DNA of 64,000 nucleotides from Pseudomonas fluorescens. GTDB taxonomy: Bacteria; Pseudomonadota; Gammaproteobacteria; Pseudomonadales; Pseudomonadaceae. The stretch covers positions 1,116,001-1,180,000 of the forward strand of contig NZ_CABVIR010000001.1 of NCBI RefSeq assembly GCF_902498065.1. Direction: 5' to 3'. The notes under the pieces are model-generated. The model was not told the origin of the DNA, searched no databases, and saw only the letters and a program-made list of their open reading frames with translations. Below, piece after piece: positions 42,169-49,681 of this stretch. Each line of letters begins with the position of its first letter. Within the stretch, counting starts at the first letter, position 1. Made by a program: the position numbers and the translations under genes.

Positions 42169-43080
42169 ATGACAGCGTGCAATCCATTGCAGGTCCAAGC
42201 GTTCAACACCGCCGATGTCGCCGAACAAATCCGCGCCACACCCGGTTGGGTCCAGCAGTACCAGCAGATGTCGCCGGGGCATTTCGCCGGGCGGGTGCGA
42301 TATCTGGACCTGCAAGGCGTAGAGATTTACGAGGAACACATGAACACCCGGGTCGAACAGAATTTCAGCGCGCCCGAGGGTTCACTGGCGTTCTGTTTCG
42401 ATCGCAGCGACAACGCGCTGTACGTGTTGAATGAAGAAAGCCGCAACATCTGGATCACCCCGGAGAACTACCAGGAAATTGCCGTGGTGTTCGGGCCTGA
42501 GTTCGTTCAGCGCCACGGCCTGAATGTCGCCAGGCTCGAAGGGTTGTTCATGGCGCCGCTGAATTCGGGGCAGAACGCGCTGTTCAGTCGCTGGCTGAGC
42601 GGAACCTTGACTCGTTTGGCGCAGACCCTCGATCCGCCGAGCAAAGAGGCGTTGACCCAGCAATTGCTGGAAGACTGTCTGTACATCCTCGACAACGCGT
42701 GCGTCTGCCTGGACCGCGGCGGTTTGCAGCGTCGCGCCGAAGAGCGGGCGGTGATGAAACGCATCGGCGAATGGGCGGCCGATTCCCCGGAAGAAACCTT
42801 GAATTTGCTCGAGCTGTCCCAGGTCGCCGGGGTTTCGCTGCGTCAGTTGCAGCACGCGTTCAAGGCGTATACCGGCATGACGCCGACGCACTGGTTGCGC
42901 CTGCGCCGGCTCAACAGCGCCCACCGCGAACTGCTCAGCCGCTCACCCATGGAAACCACCGTGGCCGAAGTGGCGATGCAGTGGTCGTTCTGGCATTTGG
43001 GGCGATTTTCCAGCAGTTATCGCGCGCTGTTCAAAGAGCTGCCGAGCGAAACGCTCAAGCGCGTTGGCCGTCAGTCATAA
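42169..43080 (+). CDS. AraC-family transcriptional regulator
   Basis: The 303-residue protein has an N-terminal sensor domain and a C-terminal AraC DNA-binding domain from about 205: LLELSQVAGVSLRQLQHAFKAYTGMTPTHWLR as the first helix-turn-helix and VAEVAMQWSFWHLGRFSSSYRALF as the second. It is transcribed divergently from the glutamylpolyamine synthetase gene and probably controls that cluster in response to an amine. AAGGTCACCC precedes the ATG. Confidence 0.87.
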   Translation: MTACNPLQVQAFNTADVAEQIRATPGWVQQYQQMSPGHFAGRVRYLDLQGVEIYEEHMNTRVEQNFSAPEGSLAFCFDRSDNALYVLNEESRNIWITPENYQEIAVVFGPEFVQRHGLNVARLEGLFMAPLNSGQNALFSRWLSGTLTRLAQTLDPPSKEALTQQLLEDCLYILDNACVCLDRGGLQRRAEERAVMKRIGEWAADSPEETLNLLELSQVAGVSLRQLQHAFKAYTGMTPTHWLRLRRLNSAHRELLSRSPMETTVAEVAMQWSFWHLGRFSSSYRALFKELPSETLKRVGRQS

Positions 43081-43144
43081 GTCGGGGGAGGGCGAGCGTG
43101 GGTGATCTACACTTTTGATGGCTGAGAATTGCCCGGAGGTCATC

Positions 43145-43597
43145 ATGAACAGCTTGTCTTCCCTTGGTCTGTGTGCCGCGCTGTCGATTGCCGCCACGCA
43201 GGCATGGGCCGAAACGGTGGTCCCGATGAAGGGCCAGACTTCGCAACAAACCCAACTGGACATCGACGCCTGCCACAACATCGCCGCCAGTCAGAGTTCA
43301 ACGACGCCGCCGGCATCCGGTGGCCGCCTGAAAGGGGCGGCGGTCGGTGCTGCTGCCGGAGCGGCTGGAGCTCAGGTTCGCGGGCGCCAGCACGATGAGT
43401 TTTATGACCGTGTGGATGACGATGTGAAGCAGGATTATCGGCAGAACCGGGCCAAAGAGACGGCCGCCGCCGGTGCGATGGTGGGTGCATCGCGTCAACG
43501 TCAGGAGCGTCGTGCGCAGCAGAAAACCGCCGCATCCACCAGTTCGACCGCCTACAGCAGTTGCCTGCAAGGCAAGGGGTATCAGGTCAATCCCTGA
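43145..43597 (+). CDS. Exported glycine-zipper protein
   Basis: The 150-residue product has a signal peptide (LCAALSIAATQAWA-E, cleavage near residue 23) and a small Gly/Ala-rich helix (GGRLKGAAVGAAAGAAGAQV, about 60-80) typical of glycine-zipper envelope proteins, with a second Ala/Gly stretch (AAAGAMVGA) near 115 and a late Cys (SSCLQGKGY). Its role is unknown; such proteins often sit at the membrane or peptidoglycan. The ATG at 43145 has a near-perfect GGAGGT site. The 3' end overlaps the convergent DUF2955 gene by 16 bases. Confidence 0.8.
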   Translation: MNSLSSLGLCAALSIAATQAWAETVVPMKGQTSQQTQLDIDACHNIAASQSSTTPPASGGRLKGAAVGAAAGAAGAQVRGRQHDEFYDRVDDDVKQDYRQNRAKETAAAGAMVGASRQRQERRAQQKTAASTSSTAYSSCLQGKGYQVNP

Positions 43598-44607
43598 ACG
43601 CGTTTTGGCGGTTGCTGATCCAGCAGATAAACCATCAGGCACGCATACAGCGTCACCAGAATAAACAGCCCCATGCGCACGGCAAATGCGGTGTAGACAT
43701 CTTTGCCCGCGAGGCTGTCCTGCACCGACTGACCGAGCAGGATAATCATGGTGATCAGGCTGTTGAGCCAGAACCCCGGGCTGAACCGGGTCGGGCTCAG
43801 GGCGTACAACTTGCGCGCCAGGACCAGACCGAAAAGCAGCATCCACAGAAAAAACATCCATAGGTGCACGAACAGGCTGAGCGCACTCCAGAACAGCACC
43901 GCCAGCACGCCGGCCAGCAGGGTCGAGCCGACCAGTTCGCGACCGGCGTTCCGGGCCGTGGTGGAACTCTGCTGACCCAGGCCGACTGCCTTCAAAATGA
44001 TCGGCAGGTAGCTGGCCGGATCGACCATTGCCAGCAAAAAAGCCGGCAGCACGATCAGGGTTGCACGCAGCGCAACCCGGCTGACTTCTTCCGCCGGCAA
44101 CAGCGGTGCGGCGGGTGGCGACGGCGCGTTGGGCGGGTCGGGAAACAGCCAGTGACTCACCGCCACCACCATCACGGCAAGGAGTAATCCTTTGACCAGG
44201 GCACCAATAACCATCGCCGCGAGGTCGAACTCGGCGACGCCGGCAGAGGAAATCATGGTCAGACCGATCACCAGAAAGGTGACGATCAGGTTGTTGCCGC
44301 CGCGCAATCCAAAACGAAAAACCAGGAACAGACTGACGCCGATCAGCAGCACGCCACTGACCGGGTAATAACGCAGAATCGGAATCAACAACAGGCCGAC
44401 ACCGGTGGTCAACATCGCAACGACGGCCAGAACAATTCCGGCCTTGAACGGCAATGGCCGGTTGACGGTGGCGAGGAGCAACAACGCTAGCACCGGTGCG
44501 ATAAAGGGAATCGGCAAGCCCAAACCGAAACTCGCTGCGAGACACAACGCAGTGCCCGTGGCCAGACGCAGTGCGCGTTGAGCCCGGGGCGTGCGTTTAG
44601 TAGGCAT
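43582..44607 (-). CDS. DUF2955/FUSC-like inner-membrane protein of a tripartite efflux system
   Basis: The 341-residue protein has about ten hydrophobic helices in two groups of five (about 15-160 and 185-330), an arrangement like the aromatic acid exporter AaeB and other FUSC-type permeases, and matches the DUF2955 family. It follows an HlyD-type fusion protein gene and an outer-membrane factor gene on the same strand, so it is probably the inner-membrane pump part. The substrate is unknown. It overlaps the fusion-protein gene by 11 bases. Confidence 0.75.
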   Translation of the reverse strand: MPTKRTPRAQRALRLATGTALCLAASFGLGLPIPFIAPVLALLLLATVNRPLPFKAGIVLAVVAMLTTGVGLLLIPILRYYPVSGVLLIGVSLFLVFRFGLRGGNNLIVTFLVIGLTMISSAGVAEFDLAAMVIGALVKGLLLAVMVVAVSHWLFPDPPNAPSPPAAPLLPAEEVSRVALRATLIVLPAFLLAMVDPASYLPIILKAVGLGQQSSTTARNAGRELVGSTLLAGVLAVLFWSALSLFVHLWMFFLWMLLFGLVLARKLYALSPTRFSPGFWLNSLITMIILLGQSVQDSLAGKDVYTAFAVRMGLFILVTLYACLMVYLLDQQPPKRVQGLT

Positions 44608-45721
44608 AGGACAGCCAGCTCATCAGGCCAAGAAACAGACGGCCAAGCGGGTTCAGCGGATTGCCTTGACTAGGGAAGGCCATGACTTCAGCCTGGCCGC
44701 CGGCACGCAACGCACGACTGTCGCGCAGCCGCGCTTTGGCGTCGTCGGAAAGCTCGATGATCACTGGAAAACGCTGAGCCGGGCGTAACCAGTCGCGGCT
44801 GTTCTGCACGCTGGGCAACGTACCGGGTGCCGGCGTCTGACCGACACTGACGCCGTAGCCGACACTGCGTACGCGACCGTCGAATACTTCGCCCGGCAGC
44901 GCATCCAGAACGATCGCCACCGGCGTATCGACCTTGACCAGACCGAGGTTGTTCTCGGTCATGTCGGCACTGATCCATACATCGTGGATGGCGATCAGGG
45001 TCATGACCGGACTGCCGACGGCGGCGAACTGTCCGGTATCGGTGCGCAAGTCGGTGATCAAACCTGCCGAACGTGCGCGAACCTGCGTGTTGGCCTGGTC
45101 CAGTTCGGCTTTCGACAACGCCGTGGCGGCACTGCGCAGCAGAGCGTTATCTTCTTCGCTACCTCCTTCCTGCTCACGAGCGCGCTGGACTTCGGCACGG
45201 GCGGCGGCGACCTGGCTGACGGCTTGTTCGCGGTTGGCGCGAGACACTTCGAGCAGGCGCACGGAAATGGTTCCGGGGTCATCGCGGTACAGCCCCTCAA
45301 GGCGCTGATTGTCCTGGCGCGCCTTGAGTTCGTTAGCCTGGGCGGCGCGCAGATTGGCTTGTGCCGAGGCAATGCCGGCGGTGCTGGCACCGATCTGTCG
45401 GCGAGTCGATTCGAGGTCTGCGCGTGCACGGTCGACGGCGATTTGATACGGCTGGGGATCCACTTCGAACAGAACATCTCCCGCCTTGACGTCCTGGTTG
45501 TTGCGCACGTTGACGCGAATGACCCGACCGGCCACTTCCGCAGCCACCGGAATGACAAAGGCGCCCACCCGGGCCTGTTGGGTGTAAGGCGTGAACCGGT
45601 CCGCCGACAGGTACCAGGCCAGGCTCAGGACGATGACCAGCAACACCCATTTGATGCCTTTTTTCGCCGGATCGGCGGGCGGCTCGGGTGCCTTGGGGGA
45701 GGGCGGTGCGGCTTCACTCAT
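44597..45721 (-). CDS. HlyD/EmrA-type membrane fusion protein
   Basis: The 374-residue protein has one N-terminal transmembrane helix (about 23-42), a split biotinyl-lipoyl domain (VAAEVAGRVIRVNVRNNQDVKAGD near 58 and the partner near 210), a long coiled-coil hairpin (about 90-205, Ala/Gln/Arg-rich) and a beta-barrel end. It bridges the inner-membrane and outer-membrane components across the periplasm. Its start overlaps the outer-membrane factor gene by 8 bases. Confidence 0.9.
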   Translation of the reverse strand: MSEAAPPSPKAPEPPADPAKKGIKWVLLVIVLSLAWYLSADRFTPYTQQARVGAFVIPVAAEVAGRVIRVNVRNNQDVKAGDVLFEVDPQPYQIAVDRARADLESTRRQIGASTAGIASAQANLRAAQANELKARQDNQRLEGLYRDDPGTISVRLLEVSRANREQAVSQVAAARAEVQRAREQEGGSEEDNALLRSAATALSKAELDQANTQVRARSAGLITDLRTDTGQFAAVGSPVMTLIAIHDVWISADMTENNLGLVKVDTPVAIVLDALPGEVFDGRVRSVGYGVSVGQTPAPGTLPSVQNSRDWLRPAQRFPVIIELSDDAKARLRDSRALRAGGQAEVMAFPSQGNPLNPLGRLFLGLMSWLSYAY

Positions 45722-47240
45722 GGTCTTTTACCTTGTTGGCTTGTGCAGCTGAAGGCTCATCCAGCAGATCGCCCCAGTCCGTGCGTTGCTCCATCTGTCG
45801 GCGGGTGGCCGCATCGATTTTCGGCAGCGCGCTGTACCAGCCACCACCCAAGGCTTTGTACAGGGCAATCACATTGCTCACGGCATTGCTGCGGCTGACC
45901 AGATAGTTGTCCTGTTGCTCCAGCAAGGCACGTTGCGCATCCAGCACCCGCTGAAAGTCCGAATAACCTTCACGATATTGCACACTGGCCAGCACCAACG
46001 AACGTTTGGCGGCGACTTCGGCCTCACGCAGGATGCGTTCGCGTTCCAGGGACTTGATCAATCCGCTGGCCGCGTCATCGGCCTCGCGCGCCGCCTGGCG
46101 AACCTTGTCGCGGTAGGCTTCGATCAACTGCTGCAACCGCGCATCCTGGATACGCACGTTGTTGCTGATCTGGCCATGGTCGAACAGGTTCCAGCGCAGA
46201 CTGGGGCCACCGATGAAGTCCAGGCTTCTGGAGGTGCCATTCAGGGTGTCGGCCGACCAGACGATGCTGCCGAGCAAGGTCAACGACGGGTAGAAATCGG
46301 TTTCGGCAACGCCGATCAGCGCCGATTGTGCTGCGACATTGAGTTCGGCCGCGCGCACGTCGGGCCGGCGAAGTAGCAGGTTGGCGGGTACATCCTGCAG
46401 CACCGCGCGGTCTACTAGCGGGATCAATCCTTCATTCTCAAGTAACTGCGGCAGCGCGCCGGGCGGCTGGCCGATCAACACAGCCAACGCATTACGGGTA
46501 CGCAGCACCTGGTCTTCGAAGTTGGGAATGGTGCTCAGGGTGCCCAGGTATTGAGTCTTGGCCTGTTGCAGGTCGAGTTCGGCTTGTTGGCCACTGTTGA
46601 ACAGCTTTTCGGTGATCTCGAAATTACGCTGTTGCTGTCTGGCATTTTCCCTCGCAACGCGCAAACGCGCCTCGGTGGTGCGCAACGAAAAGTAGGTGTC
46701 CGCCACTTGGGCACGCAGCAGGACGAGCACGTCTTCGTAGTTGGCCTGTGCGGCGAAGTAACCGGCATCGGCCGATTCGATGGCACGGGCGAAGCGCCCC
46801 CAGAAATCCAGCTCCCAGCCTATGTCGAACCCGGCGCTGTGTTGCCAGAAATGGCTGTCCTGTGGATTGCTCCCGCCGGATTGCCTGCGGTTGAAGTACA
46901 GACTGTCGACACTGGCTTGCTGCAGCTGCGGGTAGCGTCCGCTTTGAGCGATCCCCAGTTGGGCCCGGGCCTCCATCACTCGCAGACCGGCGATCCTCAA
47001 ATCCGAATTGTGGGCATCCGCCTCGGCGATCAGACGATCGAGCAGCGGATCGCCGAAGACTTGCCACCACTGCCGCAAATCGGGATTCAGGCTGCGCTGG
47101 CTGGATTGTTCGAGGGCAGGGGAGCTCCAACGGTCGATCCACGCCAGCTTCGGCGACTGAAAATCCGGCCCGAGGCGCACGCAACCACTCAAGCCGAGCA
47201 CACCCAGCAGGAGCAATTGGCCTGATCGCGTCAAATGCAT
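45714..47240 (-). CDS. NodT-family outer-membrane efflux lipoprotein
   Basis: The 508-residue TolC-like protein has a lipobox (LGLSGCVRLGP, lipidated Cys near residue 20), the LPDLRQWW-like segment after it, and two OEP repeats ending with VQYREGYSDFQRVLDAQRALLEQQDNYLVSRSNAVSNVIALYKALGGGW. It forms the outer-membrane channel of the tripartite pump and is first in the operon. The divergent region to 47358 should hold its promoter. Confidence 0.92.
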   Translation of the reverse strand: MHLTRSGQLLLLGVLGLSGCVRLGPDFQSPKLAWIDRWSSPALEQSSQRSLNPDLRQWWQVFGDPLLDRLIAEADAHNSDLRIAGLRVMEARAQLGIAQSGRYPQLQQASVDSLYFNRRQSGGSNPQDSHFWQHSAGFDIGWELDFWGRFARAIESADAGYFAAQANYEDVLVLLRAQVADTYFSLRTTEARLRVARENARQQQRNFEITEKLFNSGQQAELDLQQAKTQYLGTLSTIPNFEDQVLRTRNALAVLIGQPPGALPQLLENEGLIPLVDRAVLQDVPANLLLRRPDVRAAELNVAAQSALIGVAETDFYPSLTLLGSIVWSADTLNGTSRSLDFIGGPSLRWNLFDHGQISNNVRIQDARLQQLIEAYRDKVRQAAREADDAASGLIKSLERERILREAEVAAKRSLVLASVQYREGYSDFQRVLDAQRALLEQQDNYLVSRSNAVSNVIALYKALGGGWYSALPKIDAATRRQMEQRTDWGDLLDEPSAAQANKVKDHE

Positions 47241-47357
47241 GCATGTTTTCCATTCCAGTCAGCTCACAGGAGCATAGACGCCCTGATGATCAACTGACTG
47301 CTAAGCTTCTCAAGCGTCATCACATTCAATATGACCCGTCAAAAAGGAACGACAGCC

Positions 47358-47864
47358 ATGAATGCACCCCATACCGCTGGATGGCGCTTCAAACTGGGTA
47401 TTGCGATCATTTGCCTGATGCTCGGCTCATGGCTACTGGTGCCCATCCTGGCGGCAGCGGGCATGCCGGGTTCCAGGATCGCGGCACTGACAGGCGTCCT
47501 TTTTATCAGTAACAAAGTGCTGTTGATTATCGTGATTGCGGTCATGGGCAAGGCGGGGTTTCAGCAACTTAAAAGCCGGGTATTTGGCTACGTGTCTTCA
47601 ATGGCGCCGACAGTCGACACTGAAGTTGGGCCGTGGCGTCATCGGATCGGCGTGGTGATGTTTTGTCTGCCGCTGGTGTCGGCATTTCTGGAGCCCTACG
47701 TCGACAGTATCTGGCCTGGACTCAGGCCGAATCTCTGGCAGTTGCAATTGTTGGGCGACTTGATGTTGATCGGCAGCTTTTTTGTACTCGGCGGAAACTT
47801 CTGGGAAAAAGTGCGTGCATTGTTCATTCGCACCGCACGGGTCGTGAACACGAGTGCGGTGTGA
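47358..47864 (+). CDS. Small four-helix inner-membrane protein of unknown function
   Basis: The 168-residue protein has hydrophobic segments at about 14-35, 42-64, 97-118 and 130-150, with a polar loop between the second and third. I do not recognise a characterised family; it resembles small conserved pseudomonad membrane proteins annotated as transporter-suffix-like. The ATG at 47358 is chosen because AGGAA lies 9 bases before it. It is divergent from the efflux operon and may be a conserved stand-alone gene. Confidence 0.7.
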   Translation: MNAPHTAGWRFKLGIAIICLMLGSWLLVPILAAAGMPGSRIAALTGVLFISNKVLLIIVIAVMGKAGFQQLKSRVFGYVSSMAPTVDTEVGPWRHRIGVVMFCLPLVSAFLEPYVDSIWPGLRPNLWQLQLLGDLMLIGSFFVLGGNFWEKVRALFIRTARVVNTSAV

Positions 47865-47932
47865 TGATTGAATAACTTAACTAAAGAGCTATTTAGTATA
47901 GCTATTTGCCATCATGGTATCTGGAGCAACAA

Positions 47933-48433
47933 TTGCGGCTTATCAGTGAAGCAATAGTGACGGCGCTTAACCTGGAACCACATCTCGAGGGTGGCTATTA
48001 CCGAAGAACTTTTCAGGCGGATCAGCAACCTCTGATCGAGACGGTTGGTGGTCCACGTTACTTGATGACGTCCATTTATTACTTGCTGACCACAGATTCT
48101 CCGATCGGCCAGTTTCACTTTAACCAATCCGACATCGTGCATTACTACCATCTGGGCGATGCCATTCGGTACAGCCTGATTTTTCCTAATGGCGAACTGA
48201 GAACTGTCGTGATGGGCAGCAACGTCATCGCTGGAGAATTATTACAGCTGCATGTGCCAGGCGGCATCTGGAAAGCTTCGCAGCTTTTGAATGGCTCAGC
48301 AGGGTTCGGTTTGATCAGTGAGGCAGTATCGCCAGGGTTTGATTTCGCGGATATGCAGATGGGCGACAGGCAAAAGCTCTGTGCGGAGTTTCCCGAGCAT
48401 TCGGCGCTGATTGAACGGCTGACAATAGAATGA
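47933..48433 (+). CDS. Cupin family protein (DUF985)
   Basis: The product (about 166 residues) has the DUF985 cupin pattern: LNLEPHLEGGYYRRTFQAD near residue 12, TSIYYLLTTDSPIGQFHFNQSDIVHYYHLGD near 45 and WKASQLLNGSAGFGLISEAVSPGFDF near 113. The beta-barrel may bind sugar or metal, but no activity is established. The start appears to be a TTG at 47933 with GGAG six bases upstream; another TTG nine codons earlier has no such site. Base composition falls from this gene onward, marking the left edge of an accessory region. Confidence 0.75.
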   Translation: MRLISEAIVTALNLEPHLEGGYYRRTFQADQQPLIETVGGPRYLMTSIYYLLTTDSPIGQFHFNQSDIVHYYHLGDAIRYSLIFPNGELRTVVMGSNVIAGELLQLHVPGGIWKASQLLNGSAGFGLISEAVSPGFDFADMQMGDRQKLCAEFPEHSALIERLTIE

Positions 48434-48622
48434 GAGCTGAGGGTGAAATCAGCACCGCCAGATCTGCGTGCAACGGGGCCAGCCTAGAAACATCTAGTTA
48501 CGTATAATGTATATTATGTTAAACGACAGGTCATGTCATAGATGTTCATGAGCTGCCCAAGCCACTGATTCGACAAACACGCTTTTGACGCCCACTCTTT
48601 TAACGGGCCATGTCCTCCGTGT

Positions 48623-48826
48623 TCATGGCGAATAATTCAATGAGGTGGCTGCCGATGAAAGTTCGAAGACATTTTTACCGCTGGGTACCGCCAAGTATTC
48701 ACGTGCGGCGGCCACGGCTTTGTCGGCGGCTTTTCTGTAGCGTTTGTACTGTCCTATCGCATGATTCACGAACGAGCTGACGTACTCGCCCTTCGAAGAA
48801 AACACCTGAGCTAAACGACGGAACAT
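48623..48826 (-). CDS. Small basic protein of unknown function downstream of psiE
   Basis: This 67-residue product is basic and Ala-rich (YKRYRKAADKAVAAAREYL in the middle) and looks largely helical. I do not recognise it. Its ATG has a good AGGAG site with 7-base spacing, which supports real translation. It follows the clpG-psiE pair on the same strand after a 228-base gap, so it may be transcribed with them or alone. Confidence 0.55.
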   Translation of the reverse strand: MFRRLAQVFSSKGEYVSSFVNHAIGQYKRYRKAADKAVAAAREYLAVPSGKNVFELSSAATSLNYSP

Positions 48827-49054
48827 CCCTGTCTCCTATGCCGCTGAAAGGCTGTCCGGGGGAACCGGCTAAAATGTTCATTACTTAAAATCTACAGTCA
48901 GCGCTATACGTATTTATACAAGTATTGCGGATGATGGCGCACCGCCATCTCAGAATGCGATGAACGCGCTGTAACCGTCTCGCAACATAGAAATATCTCG
49001 CTGGCCTTGATGTTCTCTCGGTGGAAAATTGTTGGCATTGCGAAGCCCTCGTAG

Positions 49055-49561
49055 CTATTCATCCTTACCACACTCTCGTAAGTTATCCTTATCACGCTCC
49101 CGTAAGAGCCAGCAGACGATGCCGAGCACCAGGGTGGCAAATCCCAGTGCGGCAATGGTGAGCGCAGGAGTAGCGGCAGAATCGAGAATAACGAACTTCC
49201 GGCTGAGCGCCAGCAAGGCGATCAACAGCACTGTGCGAACCTGAACGATGCTGTTGCGTCGTAGGGCCGGGCGCACAATCGAATGCTTAAACTCCAGGGC
49301 TATCAGCACGGTGAAGATTGAGCCAAAGAGGGCCTGGAAAACATCGTGATCTAGAGGGTCAATCGCACCACCGATCACCAACGGCACAACCCTGCGACAG
49401 AGCTGCAGTAGCGCCATCAAAATCACAGACGCGATGATGAGACTGAGCGCAATAACAACCAATTGTTCGAAACGTTCGTAAGCATTCATCAGCGCCCACT
49501 GAAGTCTGAAATTTTTCAGCGTCGAGTTGCGCTCACGCCTTTCAGAATCAGGCTTTGACAC
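49055..49561 (-). CDS. psiE: PsiE-family membrane protein
   Basis: The 168-residue protein has four transmembrane helices and the PsiE-family blocks MNAYERFEQLVVIALSLII near residue 25, DHDVFQALFGSIFTVLIALEFKHSI near 72 and IVQVRTVLLIALLALSRKFVILD near 103. PsiE-like proteins are a regular part of transmissible heat-resistance/protein-quality-control loci that carry clpG (clpK), although their role is unclear. A GTG start at 49561 with GGAGGG at ideal spacing is chosen; it keeps the conserved LKNFRLQW segment that an ATG at 49489 would remove. It follows the clpG-like gene after 120 bases. Confidence 0.8.
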   Translation of the reverse strand: MSKPDSERRERNSTLKNFRLQWALMNAYERFEQLVVIALSLIIASVILMALLQLCRRVVPLVIGGAIDPLDHDVFQALFGSIFTVLIALEFKHSIVRPALRRNSIVQVRTVLLIALLALSRKFVILDSAATPALTIAALGFATLVLGIVCWLLRERDKDNLRECGKDE

Positions 49562-49681
49562 GATAACCCTCCACACTTGCGTCTTCGGTCCGCCGGGCTC
49601 GTCCAGGCATTTGAGGATCCAGTACACCACTGCACGTCGTGATCAACAGGCCTGCTCCCAGGTTACGTGAGTGTGTTGAGC

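Noticed and set aside
48904..49155. 83-codon minus-strand open frame overlapping the psiE end
   Set aside because: No usable ribosome binding site or family features; it overlaps psiE by 101 bases in another frame.
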